Source: Candidatus Syntropharchaeum butanivorans
Lineage (GTDB): Archaea; Halobacteriota; Syntropharchaeia; Syntropharchaeales; Syntropharchaeaceae
DNA length: 64,000 nt
Direction: 5' to 3'
NCBI GenBank assembly: GCA_001766825.1
Contig: LYOR01000006.1
Coordinates: 33,564-97,563 of the forward strand
Of this stretch, positions 48,906 through 59,577 are shown piece by piece; the stretch's first letter is position 1; each line of letters begins with the position of its first letter. The notes under the pieces were generated by a model. It saw only the letters and a program-made list of their open reading frames with translations, did not search any database and was not told where the DNA came from. The translations under genes were made by a program, and so were the position numbers.

Positions 48906-48914
48906 AGATATAAG
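48906..48914 (-). promoter_or_regulatory. TATA box of the cas effector operon
   Basis: CTTATATCT on the minus strand, centred 26 bp before the cas6 ATG. It would serve the whole unit from cas6 to the CARF-HEPN gene, since every junction overlaps or is shorter than 20 bp. Confidence 0.55.
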
Positions 48915-49002
48915 CATCTGCATTTTTGTCCGGATGATGGTATCATGAGGATCCTTCACAGATACATCTCTTTCTCAGTACAAAACTCAAGAAGAATTTG
49001 AT

Positions 49003-51261
49003 TTATCCAACCTCCCCCACCTTATACCTCCTTCTATCAAGAAGCTCCTGCTTCTTCCCTGCATTCCACCCACTTACAGCCTGGAGATATCCTGTAACTC
49101 TTGATAGGTGCTCAACATTTGTCGATCCGCAGTTCGGGCATCTATCCCTTATCCCACCTGCCATATGATAGTCGTCCAGGCAGAGCGTCATATCACGGGT
49201 GAATGCGAAGTATCCAACCTGTGTATTCCTGGCGATTCGCATAGCAAGGTCCTTCAAACCCCTTGGATCGATTGCACCCTCACCCATGAATATGTGCAGG
49301 ATATTTCCACCATCAACGATCGGGAAGAAGATATGCTCGATCTTTATCCGCTCAATTAGTGAAATATCAGCCCCGGGTGGCACATGTGTTCCGTTTGTGT
49401 AGTAAATTGGCAGATCCCGCGTCTCATCTATCCGCTTCAAGGCCTCTTCGAGGTTTCCCTTAACAACCGCCTCGGCATAGGGTCTGTACTCATCATGGAG
49501 TATATCTGCAACTGCAAAGCGCTGACATGTCGTCTCTGCAGGGGTTCTTGCAAGAGAGATCGTCATGTTGTGCTTTTCTGATAGCTCTCTTGCATAAAGC
49601 TCCATCTCTGTCATCGCTCTAACAGCAAGCCGGAGTGCATCCCGGGATTCATGAAGCTGGTACCCGGTGTGATGCTCAACCATCTCGTTTATCCCGACAA
49701 CGCCGATGATGTAGACAAGCTCATCGAGATATACCGCAACATCCCCCTTTTTACCAGTAACTGGATCTCTCGGGCGCTGGGTTGCAAAGGGCATGCGGTT
49801 ATTCTCTATGATGATGTCCATCCACCTTCGCTTGATCTTGAATATCTCAACAGCAAGATCCATCAGCTTCTTGAGCTCTGTGATCAATCGCTCATCATCA
49901 TGCTCAGCCTTATAAGCCGCACGGGGACAGTTAAGAGATACCACCTGCCATCCCCCCATGGAGAAGTGCTTGCCCCCCCTGAAGTAAAGCTTATCCTCAA
50001 AATCAGCATCATCCGGGGTTGATGCAAACTGGTATGCACAGCACTGGTAGCACGATATCCCCTCCCCCCCTCCTCTGTACTCAGGGAGCTGGTTATCAAA
50101 GTATGGCGAGCCGTACTTTGCGGCAAGCTCGAATGCAAGATCGTATAGTTCATCGTACGTTGGAAGCTCTGGGTGCAGGCGGTTGTACGCACGGATCTCA
50201 TCATCCTCCTCCAAAAACTCCTTTTCGATCGAGATCTCAGGCTTGGGGAAGTTGAACGGCTTTCCAAAGTAGTCCCCTTCAAGCATAACCTCCATCATGG
50301 CCTTGAATGCAAGCCTCACCTCCCGCTCAAACTCACCGTACCTCCGGTCTGTCACCATCCCTTTGTAAACTGCAGGCTTATCCCTCCAGATCTTAGGCAC
50401 ACCAGGTGTTAGCTGTACAGATGAAAAGACGATCTGCCCACCCCTTGCAACCATCATCTGGGTCATCTCATAGATGAACATCTGCATGAGCTGCTTGATC
50501 TCTTTATACTCAAGCCCCTCAAGGTATGGTGCAAGGAAGGTCAGAAAGTTGTAGTAACCCTGCCCACCTGCAAAGTTTGTCTGTGCGCTCCCGAGTGCCT
50601 TTACAGCATGAAGCACCGCAACCTCCGGTCGCTGGGCAGGCCCGGCAACAGACGCCCTGGTACCGCTTCCATCCGGCATAAGCCCGTAATAGAAGAAGTA
50701 GCGAAGATCCCAGTCCTGACAGAATCCCCGTGTCCCGAAGTACTCAAGGTCGTGGATGTGAAGATCCCCTTTGAGGTGTAGATCTGCGATGTGGGGTGGA
50801 AGAAGGAGGAGGTACTGCTCTTTTGAGATCTTATCTGCCTTTTTCTTGTGTGAGGTCTCGGCATTGCCCTGGAGGTTTGCATTCTCCTTTGCCTCAAAAC
50901 CGTCTCCTATATCGATAAGATGGGCGTCGTAGACAGGCGTCCCAACTCTGGTGGATATGTTTCTCCATTCCGGGTAGTCCTCCTCAAGGAGTGTCACATT
51001 CGTGACCTCTCTTATCAGCGCACCGGACAGTGTCTTCAGGTTCATCCGTCTGATCCGATTCTCAACCTTTTTTGCGATCTCCTTTGCGAGATCCTCTGAT
51101 ATAGGGGGGATGTTATAAAACTCACGGCTGAGCTGGGTCTCCTTCAGGAGCTGTCTCACGATCGCCCGCCTGTCCCATGAGAGGATGTGTCCGTCTGAAG
51201 TCCTGACCTTGGGCATCTGGGGTATCCTTGTACCATCAAGTGTCGTCTGGATAAGCCTCAC
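49003..51261 (-). CDS. nrdD: anaerobic (class III) ribonucleoside-triphosphate reductase
   Basis: Glycyl-radical enzyme of 752 residues that makes deoxynucleotides without oxygen. The N-terminal ATP-cone ('VRTSDGHILSWDRRAIVRQLL', in parts) gives allosteric control. Catalytic body: 'HIADLHLKGDLHIHDLEYFGTRGFCQDW', 'GSAQTNFAGGQGYYNFLTFL', 'CYQCCAYQF'. Near the end a zinc site ('CPNCGS') precedes the glycyl radical loop 'SRVTGYLQAVSGWN'. Length and motifs are complete. GTG start overlaps the glutaredoxin stop (GTGA). The activating enzyme NrdG is not beside it. Confidence 0.95.
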   Translation of the reverse strand: MRLIQTTLDGTRIPQMPKVRTSDGHILSWDRRAIVRQLLKETQLSREFYNIPPISEDLAKEIAKKVENRIRRMNLKTLSGALIREVTNVTLLEEDYPEWRNISTRVGTPVYDAHLIDIGDGFEAKENANLQGNAETSHKKKADKISKEQYLLLLPPHIADLHLKGDLHIHDLEYFGTRGFCQDWDLRYFFYYGLMPDGSGTRASVAGPAQRPEVAVLHAVKALGSAQTNFAGGQGYYNFLTFLAPYLEGLEYKEIKQLMQMFIYEMTQMMVARGGQIVFSSVQLTPGVPKIWRDKPAVYKGMVTDRRYGEFEREVRLAFKAMMEVMLEGDYFGKPFNFPKPEISIEKEFLEEDDEIRAYNRLHPELPTYDELYDLAFELAAKYGSPYFDNQLPEYRGGGEGISCYQCCAYQFASTPDDADFEDKLYFRGGKHFSMGGWQVVSLNCPRAAYKAEHDDERLITELKKLMDLAVEIFKIKRRWMDIIIENNRMPFATQRPRDPVTGKKGDVAVYLDELVYIIGVVGINEMVEHHTGYQLHESRDALRLAVRAMTEMELYARELSEKHNMTISLARTPAETTCQRFAVADILHDEYRPYAEAVVKGNLEEALKRIDETRDLPIYYTNGTHVPPGADISLIERIKIEHIFFPIVDGGNILHIFMGEGAIDPRGLKDLAMRIARNTQVGYFAFTRDMTLCLDDYHMAGGIRDRCPNCGSTNVEHLSRVTGYLQAVSGWNAGKKQELLDRRRYKVGEVG

Positions 51262-51527
51262 AGGATCCCTCCATTGAGGTATTTCTTTATCAGATCGATC
51301 GCAACCCCATCCTCGCTGATGAGCTCAGATGAGGTCAAGAATACATCCTCTCCAATCTGAAGCACCGGAGCAGATAGTGTGAAGACGCCATTCATCCTGA
51401 GCTCTGTCATTGCATCTGCCGTCATCATATCGACCTCCTCGTACTCGATCCCTTCATCCTTAAGCGAGCACTTCAGCCGCTCGCAGTTGGGACATGTTGG
51501 TGTTGAGTAGACCTTCACACACGCCAC
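51258..51527 (-). CDS. glutaredoxin-like electron donor for NrdD
   Basis: An 89-residue thioredoxin-fold protein with active site CPNC ('STPTCPNCERLKCSLK') and the cis-proline region 'SAPVLQIGEDVFLTS'. It begins at GTG 51527 with GGAGGG ahead and overlaps nrdD by 4 bp. Class III reductases of methanogens can take electrons from thioredoxin/glutaredoxin-like proteins rather than formate, so it is very probably the NrdD reductant (NrdH-like). Confidence 0.88.
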   Translation of the reverse strand: MACVKVYSTPTCPNCERLKCSLKDEGIEYEEVDMMTADAMTELRMNGVFTLSAPVLQIGEDVFLTSSELISEDGVAIDLIKKYLNGGIL

Positions 51528-51566
51528 AATACACCCTCCTTCTGGGCGTATTTCATGAAAGAAGCC

Positions 51567-51620
51567 GTATAAATCAGTTTTTCATATCATATCTGATAAT
51601 AAACTTATTCTTTTATTATC
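51567..51620 (-). promoter_or_regulatory. nrdD operon promoter with 9-bp inverted repeat
   Basis: TATA-like ATTTATACGG (minus strand, 51567-51576) stands about 40 bp before the glutaredoxin GTG. Directly upstream lies a perfect inverted repeat, GATAATAAA (51595-51603) and TTTATTATC (51612-51620), spaced by 8 bp. Its place next to the BRE/TATA suits an activator or repressor site. Confidence 0.5.
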
Positions 51621-51791
51621 ATATTTGTATTCAATTCCGGTATTCCTTATCAACCCATTATTTTTTCCTGCCTTGAGATCTAAGTATTTCAGTTAGCCCT
51701 GACCTGAAAGCGGCATGGTTGAGGGTGAATTGCTGATGAGCAGCCCAGTGTTTTCGAAAGATAAATAAGGTATTAAGTCTCGGTATGGGTT

Positions 51792-52772
51792 GTGGAGTTT
51801 GATCTTGATAAAATTGTCAGAGAAATACGAAGCTTCGAGGGTATTACCCGTAAGAACCCCATAGGCTCCATCCTTGAGGAATTTAATACAGAGATGATAA
51901 GTTCGCCGGATATAGAGGCGACATTTGGGGAGGATGCGGCAGTGATCTCCCACGGGGATGATCTCCTCTTGATTGCTGCAGATGGGATATGGGAGCGTCT
52001 CATGAATGCAGACCCCAGATGGGCCGGCTACTGTGCGGTTCTTGTCAATATCCATGATATAGCAGCGATGGGAGGAAAGCCGGTCGGGATGGTTGACGTT
52101 TTATCCTTCAACTCGAAAAAGACATGTACACTCGTTATAGAGGGCATGAGAGATGCCGTAAAGAAGTTCGACGTCCCGATTCTCGGGGGCCACCTGCACC
52201 CTGATACTCCTTACAACATACTTGATATAGCGATACTTGGTATAGCAAAGAAGGGATGCGTAATCCTGAGTAACAGTGCAGAGGCAGGAGATGTGATCAT
52301 CATGGCATGCGACCTTGAGGGGCGGGTACATCCCTCAAGCAACCTTAACTGGGATTCGACAACGCTACGAGACAAGGATGTGTTGAAAGAGCAGATAAAT
52401 GCGATGCGTGTGCTCGGAGAAGCCCATCTCGTCCATGCTGGGAAGGATATAAGCAACCCGGGACTTCTTGGAACGATTGGTATGATGATTGAGGTGAGTG
52501 GGAAGGGCGCAATCGTTGATATGAGAAGGATACCAAAGCCTGAGGGTGTTGATATGATCCAGTGGCTCAAGATGTATCCAGGTATGGGCTTTGTTGTCGC
52601 AGCAGAGGAGAGGCACACATCAAAGGTGATAGAGGTCTTTGAGGATCATTACCTGAGCGCTGCAGAGATCGGGGTGGTAGAAGAGGGGACGATTTTCTCT
52701 ATAACAGATGGAGAAAAAACTGTGAAGCTATTTGACTTTTCCCAGGATAGAATAACTGGAATAAAAGGGTAG
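51792..52772 (+). CDS. PurM/AIR-synthase-like protein, probable methanogenesis marker 2
   Basis: A 326-residue protein of the AIR synthase/ThiL/HypE fold. N-terminal ATP-site half: '[56 protein letters not shown]' (in parts: [24 protein letters not shown]); C-terminal half: '[22 protein letters not shown]'. The '[20 protein letters not shown]' stretch resembles the protein listed as methanogenesis marker 2 in MCR-bearing archaea, whose reaction is unknown. The start is GTG, close behind an AT-rich TATA-like box, so probably leaderless. argG follows after 5 bp. Confidence 0.8.
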   Translation: MEFDLDKIVREIRSFEGITRKNPIGSILEEFNTEMISSPDIEATFGEDAAVISHGDDLLLIAADGIWERLMNADPRWAGYCAVLVNIHDIAAMGGKPVGMVDVLSFNSKKTCTLVIEGMRDAVKKFDVPILGGHLHPDTPYNILDIAILGIAKKGCVILSNSAEAGDVIIMACDLEGRVHPSSNLNWDSTTLRDKDVLKEQINAMRVLGEAHLVHAGKDISNPGLLGTIGMMIEVSGKGAIVDMRRIPKPEGVDMIQWLKMYPGMGFVVAAEERHTSKVIEVFEDHYLSAAEIGVVEEGTIFSITDGEKTVKLFDFSQDRITGIKG

Positions 52773-52777
52773 ATGGT

Positions 52778-53956
52778 ATGAAGGTTGCACTCGCATACTC
52801 AGGTGGGCTTGATACATCGGTCTGCATCCCACTTTTGAAGGAGCGATACGGTGTTGACGAGGTCATCAGCGTTGTCGTCGATCTTGGACAGCCAGAAGAG
52901 GATCTTGAAATGGCAAATATGAGGGGAGAGAAGCTTTCAGATCTTCATGTGCTCATCGATGCAAAGGAGGAGTTTGTGAGGGATTACATATTTCCTCTCA
53001 TTAAAGCAAATGGCGATTATGAGGGTTATGTGCTTGGAACAGCGATCGCACGACCCCTCATTGCAAAGAAGGTAGGAGAGGTTGCGCTTAAAGAGGGTGC
53101 TGATGCAGTGGCTCACGGATGTACCGGGAAGGGAAACGATCAGCTCAGGTTTGATGCGGTCTTCAGGGCTATGGGGCTTAAAGTCATCGCTCCTATGAGA
53201 GAGCTCGGGCTTAAGAGATCTGAGGAGATCGAGTATGCGAAGAAGAAAGGGGTTGAAATCCCTGTGAATAAGGAGACACCATGGAGCATTGATGAAAACC
53301 TCTGGAGCAGATCGATCGAGGGTGGAATGCTCGAAGACCCATCTTACATACCACCGGAAGAGATCTTTAAATGGACGAAATCTCCAGAATACGCACCTGA
53401 TACCCCGGCTATCCTCAGGATCACTTTTAATAAGGGGGTTCCTGTTGCACTTGACGGCAAACCGCTTGATGGCCCTGAGCTGATCAGGAGCCTCAATAGG
53501 ATTGCAGGTGAGCACGGGGTTGGGAGATCTGATATAATCGAAGATAGAGTTCTTGGGCTCAAAGCAAGGGAGAACTATGAACACCCGGCAGCAACTGTCC
53601 TTCTGATCTCGCATCGAGACCTCGAACAGCTCACTTTAACGAGAAACGAGCTAAAATTCAAGGCACTCGTTGATGCGACATGGGCTGAGCTTGTGTATCA
53701 GGGGCTCATCCTTGATCCACTCTATGACGATCTTACCGCGTTCATCGATAAGACACAGGAGCGTGTGAGTGGTGAGGTCATGGTGAGGCTTTACAAGGGC
53801 ACGGCACAGGTTGTTGGGAGGAGTTCTGAGTTTGCCCTCTACAGGAAGGAGTGGGTATCGTTTGACACCGCAGATGAGATCAACCCGATGGATGCCGAGG
53901 GTTTCTCGAAGTTTCATGGGTTACAGGCACGACTTTACAGGATGCTGGGCGGGTAG
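52778..53956 (+). CDS. argG: argininosuccinate synthase
   Basis: ATP-dependent ligase of 392 residues joining citrulline and aspartate. PP-loop '[16 protein letters not shown]' at the start, '[14 protein letters not shown]' for aspartate/citrulline, '[21 protein letters not shown]', and '[22 protein letters not shown]' all match the family. Co-transcribed with the marker-2-like gene (5 bp apart). Confidence 0.96.
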   Translation: MKVALAYSGGLDTSVCIPLLKERYGVDEVISVVVDLGQPEEDLEMANMRGEKLSDLHVLIDAKEEFVRDYIFPLIKANGDYEGYVLGTAIARPLIAKKVGEVALKEGADAVAHGCTGKGNDQLRFDAVFRAMGLKVIAPMRELGLKRSEEIEYAKKKGVEIPVNKETPWSIDENLWSRSIEGGMLEDPSYIPPEEIFKWTKSPEYAPDTPAILRITFNKGVPVALDGKPLDGPELIRSLNRIAGEHGVGRSDIIEDRVLGLKARENYEHPAATVLLISHRDLEQLTLTRNELKFKALVDATWAELVYQGLILDPLYDDLTAFIDKTQERVSGEVMVRLYKGTAQVVGRSSEFALYRKEWVSFDTADEINPMDAEGFSKFHGLQARLYRMLGG

Positions 53957-53983
53957 AAACGCATTTAATGGGTGCGTTCCGTC

Positions 53984-54835
53984 TTACTTCAGGAAACTTA
54001 TGGCTGTGAGCACATCCTCAACATCTGCCCTTGCACCACTTGCAACCCTGTGACCCCCACCGCCGAATATCCTTGCTATCCTGAGGACATCATAGCCTGT
54101 ATGGGTTCTAAGCTCCACCCTGTCGCTCATCCTTGAGGTGACGATGATGATATCAAAGGGCGCTTCATCGTGTCTGGTGAGCACATTGTACGCCACATAG
54201 ACCGGGATCCGCCTTGGTGTTCTCACAACTGCTATCTTAATCCCGTTGACCTGTTTCACCCTGGAATATCGTTTAACGAGCTCCTCGAATGACCTGAGTT
54301 CATCCTCGTATGCAATAATCTCCTCCCTGTAGTCTTCCAGTGCCTCCAACCCTCTTTCTGCAAGCTTTTTTGCAAAATGGAGAAAATGCTTGTTTGAGTC
54401 CTTCATCCCTTTAAAGTGGCCAATAATCTTTCTTACTTTATCAGCCTCGCTTGAGGTTACGGTATTTGTATCGATCTCATCTGCTATCTTCTCAAAGGCT
54501 GTAATATTGAAGTACCTTGAGACAAGAGAGCAGGCACTCTTTGCTGAGCTATCGATGCAAAAGCTCACATTTTCAGGCCTTATCTGGGGCTCCCATATGT
54601 GATGATCTATCCAGAGGACCTCACCGCTTCTTGCTGCCTCAATGATACTCTCCTTGCTTCCTGCAATATCAAAGATATAGAGCTTCTCAGACTCTATCCG
54701 CTTTAAGGTTGAAAGAAGCCCATTTGGGTGGGAAAAATAGACCCTCATCCGATCACCCATCACCATCATGAGGGTTGCGAGGGATAAAACTCCATCTGCA
54801 TCAGCATGGGTCACGGTGATTAATCCACTCTCCAT
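53984..54835 (-). CDS. DHH/DHHA1-family phosphoesterase
   Basis: A 283-residue member of the DHH superfamily (RecJ/NrnA/GdpP-like). Metal site motifs: 'VTHADADGVLSLATL', 'LYIFDIAGS', and the DHH signature 'VLWIDHHIWEP'. The C-terminal DHHA1 domain ends 'IFGGGGHRVASGARADVEDVL' with the nucleotide-binding GGGH. No membrane or CBS domains, so it may be a nanoRNA or cyclic dinucleotide phosphodiesterase. ATG 54835 follows AGGGA; a GTG one codon earlier is possible. It converges on argG. Confidence 0.9.
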   Translation of the reverse strand: MESGLITVTHADADGVLSLATLMMVMGDRMRVYFSHPNGLLSTLKRIESEKLYIFDIAGSKESIIEAARSGEVLWIDHHIWEPQIRPENVSFCIDSSAKSACSLVSRYFNITAFEKIADEIDTNTVTSSEADKVRKIIGHFKGMKDSNKHFLHFAKKLAERGLEALEDYREEIIAYEDELRSFEELVKRYSRVKQVNGIKIAVVRTPRRIPVYVAYNVLTRHDEAPFDIIIVTSRMSDRVELRTHTGYDVLRIARIFGGGGHRVASGARADVEDVLTAISFLK

Positions 54836-54891
54836 CACATATCCCTTCCTGGACCTGATTTTTAAGGGTTTTTATTTTTATTATAATCCTG

Positions 54892-56394
54892 CTACACCAG
54901 CCTGATTGCACCCTCCTCAACATCCCCGAGAATATCTCTAAACTCTGAGGGCCAATTTTCCTGATCGAATCCCTTCTGAGCAAGAAATACCGCCGCCCAA
55001 CGCTCAAGCCCTATACCAGAGCATCCACTCCAGAGTATCTCCCCTGATTGAAGCTTCACGTTGAACCCCTTCGGATACTTATCCCCGTTCACGCTCAGGT
55101 TCTGAAACTCCAACCATGTATTGTTATAGGGCAGGATCGCCTCATAATCGATCGTTCCAACCTCTCTCTCTTCAGAGAGTCCGGTCATACCCTCCTGTGC
55201 CATGAACCATGGAGTAACCCATGCACTCCTCCATTCAAGATCGAGGATCTCGTCAAATATCCTCTTATACCGCTCCTGAAGCAGCTTTGACTCCTTGATA
55301 ACCTGATCAGGGGTCCCGATCCAGAGGATCTCGATCCTGTGAAACTCATCAACCCGCTCAATCCCGTGTATACCCCCGCTCTCATACCTGTGAGAGGTCC
55401 CTGATCGATCGAAGATCTTCACAGGCACAGACTCGTTTGCAATCGTCTGTCCCTGCAAAAAAGGCCAGAATGGAGGACACTGGGCATAACATAATCCTCC
55501 GATCGGGTCGTCGAGCCTCTCACGGATCATGCTAAGTGGAACCTCCTGTGTAACACGGTAGTAGTTGATAACGTCATCCCATAGCTCTGGATCGCGACTT
55601 TTTGGTGGACAGACATAGTATATCTCAGGATAGATCCCCTTGAGATGGCCTGATCGTTTCCACACATCCCATCCGACGACTTTGGGAAAGATCATCTCCC
55701 TGTATCCAAGGGGTTCAAGGAGTTCATCGATTACAATCCTCTCAAACGCCCTGAAGATGCGGGTGATCTGGGTACCATAGATCCACTGGCCCCGCACAGC
55801 GCCATGCACAATCCAGCGCCGTTTTACCATCTCCTCGGTGGGATCCTTATCAAATACCCTTGGCCTGGGTTCACTCGACTCCAAAAGCTCCCAATGCTCA
55901 GATTTTCCTCCAAAAGACTCTTTCTCGATTTTTTCCTCGATAAGACGAATTATTCTGTCAGGAACACGGTCTTCGAGCTCTTTCAGAGTGAGATCGAGTT
56001 CAAGGATGATCACGCCATCCTGGTATGAGATATCCTTCACAAAAGGGATCTTCATCTTCTTCGGAGGATGTTCTGATGGCAATCTGATTACAAACGCATC
56101 AACCCCGATCTCCCGTACTCCGATATGATACTCCTTTCCAAGATGGGAAGACAGCATCTTCTTGAGCCTCAGGACCGCATCATGGGCCCGGACATACCTG
56201 CCAGATACGACCTCAAACTCAACCCGATCGGATGTAACCCTGAGAAGGTTCGCGGTTGCACCTTTACCCGTGGGCGCTCCCTTTTTGAGGATCGTCTCAT
56301 TGGCACGTTTGAAGAGGTCATCGATCAGGTCAGCAAGATCCGAGACTTCCTTGCTACATCTAAAGGATCCCTTGAGTTTGAACTCCATCTCCAT
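54892..56394 (-). CDS. serS: seryl-tRNA synthetase, methanogen (type 2, zinc) form
   Basis: Class II aminoacyl-tRNA synthetase of 500 residues that charges tRNA-Ser. It is the rare methanogenic form: a unique globular N-terminal tRNA-binding domain instead of the usual coiled-coil arm, and a zinc active site with Cys in 'GGLCYAQCPPFWPF', Glu in 'FHRIEILWIG' and Cys in 'WSGCSGIGLERWAAVFL'. Motif 2 lies in 'YESGGIHGIERVDEFHRIE' and motif 3 in the last region. This type is known mainly from methanogens and their relatives, so it is a useful taxonomic marker. Confidence 0.95.
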   Translation of the reverse strand: MEMEFKLKGSFRCSKEVSDLADLIDDLFKRANETILKKGAPTGKGATANLLRVTSDRVEFEVVSGRYVRAHDAVLRLKKMLSSHLGKEYHIGVREIGVDAFVIRLPSEHPPKKMKIPFVKDISYQDGVIILELDLTLKELEDRVPDRIIRLIEEKIEKESFGGKSEHWELLESSEPRPRVFDKDPTEEMVKRRWIVHGAVRGQWIYGTQITRIFRAFERIVIDELLEPLGYREMIFPKVVGWDVWKRSGHLKGIYPEIYYVCPPKSRDPELWDDVINYYRVTQEVPLSMIRERLDDPIGGLCYAQCPPFWPFLQGQTIANESVPVKIFDRSGTSHRYESGGIHGIERVDEFHRIEILWIGTPDQVIKESKLLQERYKRIFDEILDLEWRSAWVTPWFMAQEGMTGLSEEREVGTIDYEAILPYNNTWLEFQNLSVNGDKYPKGFNVKLQSGEILWSGCSGIGLERWAAVFLAQKGFDQENWPSEFRDILGDVEEGAIRLV

Positions 56395-56409
56395 GAAAAA
56401 AACCTCTGG

Positions 56410-57372
56410 TCAGTCCCTTATCCCCTCACCCGTCACGGTGATCACTGCCTCTCCATCCGGCAGGTGAGGTGAGTCGACAAGCCTCGCGATCCGCTTATCA
56501 CCCTTGGACTTTCTCAGATATATCCTGAATGTCGCGGTATGCCCCAGAACGTGACCACCTATTGGCTTTGTTGGATCTCCAAAGAACACATCTGGCTTTG
56601 CCTGAACCTGGTTTGTGACCATCACGACCGCGTTGTTGAGATCTGCAAACCTCAGAACCTCATGGAGGTGCTTGTTCAGCTTCTGTTGCCTGTCGGCAAG
56701 CGTGCCCCTTCCCACATACTCGGCCCTGAAGTGTGCGGTAAGTGAGTCGATGATCAGCAGTCTCACAGGCTTATCAGAGTCTTTAAGGCTTTCTGCAAGC
56801 TCTGATGCCTTTTCAACAAGCAAGATCTGGTGGTTTGAGTTATACGCCCGTGCAACATGGATGTGCTTGAGAGCATCATCTGGATCAAGCCCGACCCCTT
56901 CTGCCATCTGCTTGATTCTTTCAGGACGAAACGTATTCTCTGTATCGATGATGACTGCAGATCCACTGAGACCGCCTTCTGATTCCGGGAGCTGGACATT
57001 AACCGCAAGCTGGTGTGCGATCTGGGTCTTACCGCATCCAAACTCGCCATAGAACTCGGTGATTGATTGCGTCTCAATACCACCGCCGAGAAGGTTGTCC
57101 AGGCTTTTCGCGCCGGTTGTCAGCTTTCCAACAAGCTTTCTCCGCTCAAATACCTTATCTCCGGATTCAAACCCACCAATATCAGCAGCCTCCCTTGCAG
57201 CCTGGATTATCTTTGACGCGGTAGCTTCTCCAATCTCAGCGGCTGCAACAAGATCTGCAGGTGATGCAACAGCAATCGCCTCGATGCTTGAGTACCCTGC
57301 CTCCACGAGCTTCTCCGCAGTTGCAGGACCGATACCGGGTAAATCCTCCAGTGAGATGCTACTCCGCTCCAT
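56410..57372 (-). CDS. radA: RadA recombinase
   Basis: Archaeal Rad51/RecA homologue of 320 residues. N-terminal helix-hairpin-helix DNA-binding domain ('[20 protein letters not shown]'), polymerisation motif region '[13 protein letters not shown]', Walker A 'GEFGCGKTQ', Walker B '[14 protein letters not shown]', and L2 DNA loop '[19 protein letters not shown]'. Note Walker A reads GEFGCGKTQ, in line with euryarchaeal RadA (GEFGSGKTQ) apart from Ser to Cys. ATG 57372 sits 5 bp after the upstream stop; a GTG three codons earlier would overlap it. Confidence 0.96.
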   Translation of the reverse strand: MERSSISLEDLPGIGPATAEKLVEAGYSSIEAIAVASPADLVAAAEIGEATASKIIQAAREAADIGGFESGDKVFERRKLVGKLTTGAKSLDNLLGGGIETQSITEFYGEFGCGKTQIAHQLAVNVQLPESEGGLSGSAVIIDTENTFRPERIKQMAEGVGLDPDDALKHIHVARAYNSNHQILLVEKASELAESLKDSDKPVRLLIIDSLTAHFRAEYVGRGTLADRQQKLNKHLHEVLRFADLNNAVVMVTNQVQAKPDVFFGDPTKPIGGHVLGHTATFRIYLRKSKGDKRIARLVDSPHLPDGEAVITVTGEGIRD

Positions 57373-57377
57373 GGATA

Positions 57378-58757
57378 TCACGCTTCCTTCTTGATCTCCT
57401 TTCTGATCTCTTTAGCAAAGGGTTCAGCGATCTCCCCGAGATCTCTATCACACCTCGCCTCGACGGTGAGTCTTATCTTTGGAGAGGTGTTGGATGCCCT
57501 TACAAGTGCCCATCCCTTATCCATATCAACCCTGATACCATCCAGGGTGTTCACATCCCCATACCGTTCACTTAATGACGCTTTAAGCGAATCGATAACG
57601 GTAAACTTGCGATCATCGGCACAGGGAATGTCAATCCGTTCCTTCGGATATACCGGAATCTCATCTACCATTTCTGATAGCTTTCTATCAGATTTTGAGA
57701 GGATCTGCGCAATCTTAAGCGGGATCAAGATCGCATCATCGAAGAGGAAGTACTCTGGTATCACCATGTGCCCGCTCGACTCAATTCCAATCATCGCACC
57801 CTGCCTCTCAGCCTCAAGCGTCAGGAAGGTGTGCCCCACAGGTATTCGCACAACCTTTGCACCCAGAGGCTCAAGCACGTCCTCGATCGCCCTTGAACAC
57901 TCAACATTTGCGATTACAATCCCCTCGCCCCGCTCTTCAAGCATATCCTTTGCGATTATTATCCCGGTCTGCTCAGGTGTCAGGAGCCTCCCTTTATCAT
58001 CGACGATCACTCCTCTATCCCCATCACCATCGAATGCAACACCGAAATCGACATTGAGCTTCTTTGTATGCTCCATCAGGGCCTTCAAAGATTTCTTCGT
58101 TGGTTCACTCTCTCTGTGTGGAAACTTCGGGTCTATGTTAGAAAACAGTGTATAAGCTGGTATCTTGAGCTTCCTGAAGAGATGGGGTGCGATGAGACTC
58201 ATGCTCCCATTCCCACAGTCCATTATGACCTTCACACCCTCGACATCAAACCTGGACTCAAAATACCTGGTATATTCCTCTTTCATCGATATTACATCGA
58301 TTACACCAACTGCATCCCATGCAGCACTTCTTTTCATCAGTTTTTCATCATCAAAAAGCATATCACCGATGCGTTTGTTATAATCCTCCGGGAAGCCGAT
58401 CCCATTACCTGTGTAAAACTTGATCCCATTCCACTCGGGTGGTAGATGTGATGCCGTGATGTATGCGATCACGTCCCGCTTCAGCATCCATCCTGTAAAC
58501 GCGGCAAGGCCTATCGATGAACTCCCGGTCCATGTGACATCAACCCCACCCGCAAGAACTCCTGCGAGAAATGCACCTGATAGAAGCTGGCTGGAACCGC
58601 GCACATCATGCCCGACAAGCACCGTATTTCCCAGACCCTCATCTTCCATCAGCGCCGCGAGGCTTCGTCCGATCTTCACCATCACCTCTGGGGTGAGATC
58701 CTCTCCAAAGACCCCTCGGATATCATATGCCCGGAAGATGTGTGACCCCTTCTTCAT
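57378..58757 (-). CDS. phosphomannomutase/phosphoglucomutase
   Basis: Alpha-D-phosphohexomutase of 459 residues. The phosphoserine loop is '[18 protein letters not shown]'; here the usual TASHNP reads TASHLP, a variant also seen in some archaeal members. Metal loop '[14 protein letters not shown]', sugar loop '[14 protein letters not shown]' and phosphate-binding '[15 protein letters not shown]' are present. It makes sugar-1-phosphates for nucleotide sugars and surface glycans, and is the first gene of a unit with radA. Confidence 0.93.
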   Translation of the reverse strand: MKKGSHIFRAYDIRGVFGEDLTPEVMVKIGRSLAALMEDEGLGNTVLVGHDVRGSSQLLSGAFLAGVLAGGVDVTWTGSSSIGLAAFTGWMLKRDVIAYITASHLPPEWNGIKFYTGNGIGFPEDYNKRIGDMLFDDEKLMKRSAAWDAVGVIDVISMKEEYTRYFESRFDVEGVKVIMDCGNGSMSLIAPHLFRKLKIPAYTLFSNIDPKFPHRESEPTKKSLKALMEHTKKLNVDFGVAFDGDGDRGVIVDDKGRLLTPEQTGIIIAKDMLEERGEGIVIANVECSRAIEDVLEPLGAKVVRIPVGHTFLTLEAERQGAMIGIESSGHMVIPEYFLFDDAILIPLKIAQILSKSDRKLSEMVDEIPVYPKERIDIPCADDRKFTVIDSLKASLSERYGDVNTLDGIRVDMDKGWALVRASNTSPKIRLTVEARCDRDLGEIAEPFAKEIRKEIKKEA

Positions 58758-58812
58758 AGTCCCTATCCTAAAACAAGATGCTCCGCAGAATATATAAGTT
58801 TACTCGCTGACC

Positions 58813-59571
58813 CTAACCAAACCTCACCCGTCTGAGAGCACGCAGTATCATGTCCTCGTGCTCATCCCTTATAATCTCATGAAATGCATCAACGTCCTCG
58901 AACAGGCTGAGACCCCTGATAACAACCGCTGGAGTGCCACCATCCCCCTCCCCCATCATCAGATTTGCAAAACCTGCAATCTCATCGATTATCGCCTCAT
59001 TTGTGATCGTGAGCACATTTCCAAAGAGATCCCTCAGCCCAACCCAATCCCTGGTCGAAGATATCCCGGACGTACCGATTGCAAGGCCTGTCTGCCCTAC
59101 CCTGAACGCCCTGCCATTTGTATCCGTGATGATCACACTAACCCTCCTCCCGGTACTCTCGTATATCCTGGATCTTATCCTTGCTGCACTTGCAGAGGGA
59201 TCCCTGGGCAGGAGTATTATCTTCCCCTCCTCTATATTTGATCGGTCCACCCCTGCATTGACACACACATGCCCATCAGGCCTTCTCACAAGGATGAACG
59301 GGGATTCAATGAGAATCTCACAGGACTCCTCAAGAACCGCCTCAACGAATCTTGGATCCTCATCGAGTTTCCGGGAGATCCTGTAAGCCTCAGCAGATGG
59401 TGTGATCTCAGAGAGGTTCCTGACTCTCCCCTCTGCCTTTGCCACCACACTCGATGCGATTGCAAGGATATCATTATCCTCAAGCCTAACCCGCTCAAGA
59501 ATTAACCGTGTAAGATCGTCCCCCTCATTTATACGGGGCATATCATCTACCGTAAAAACCTCAACCCGCAC
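58813..59571 (-). CDS. cofE: coenzyme F420-0:L-glutamate ligase
   Basis: GTP-dependent ligase of 252 residues that adds gamma-linked glutamates to F420-0. Characteristic stretches: 'INEGDDLTRLILERV', 'DILAIASSVVAKAEGR', 'VCVNAGVDRSNIEEGKIILLP', 'IITDTNGRAFRVGQTGLAIGTSG' and 'ANLMMGEGDGGTPAVVIRGL'. No fused FMN-reductase (FbiB-type) domain, as normal for archaea. The GTG start is 6 bp after the DUF35 protein stop. It supports an F420-using, methanogen-related host. Confidence 0.95.
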   Translation of the reverse strand: MRVEVFTVDDMPRINEGDDLTRLILERVRLEDNDILAIASSVVAKAEGRVRNLSEITPSAEAYRISRKLDEDPRFVEAVLEESCEILIESPFILVRRPDGHVCVNAGVDRSNIEEGKIILLPRDPSASAARIRSRIYESTGRRVSVIITDTNGRAFRVGQTGLAIGTSGISSTRDWVGLRDLFGNVLTITNEAIIDEIAGFANLMMGEGDGGTPAVVIRGLSLFEDVDAFHEIIRDEHEDMILRALRRVRFG

Positions 59572-59577
59572 CCGGGA

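Noticed and set aside
48985..49020. Short similarity (GATTTA-CCAACCTCCC) to the transposase remnant at 37405-37425
   Set aside because: Only about 20 bp, and at 49.0 kb it is the normal end of nrdD; most likely chance.
51693..52055. Antisense frame over the marker-2-like gene
   Set aside because: No domain, and the sense frame has clear PurM-fold motifs.
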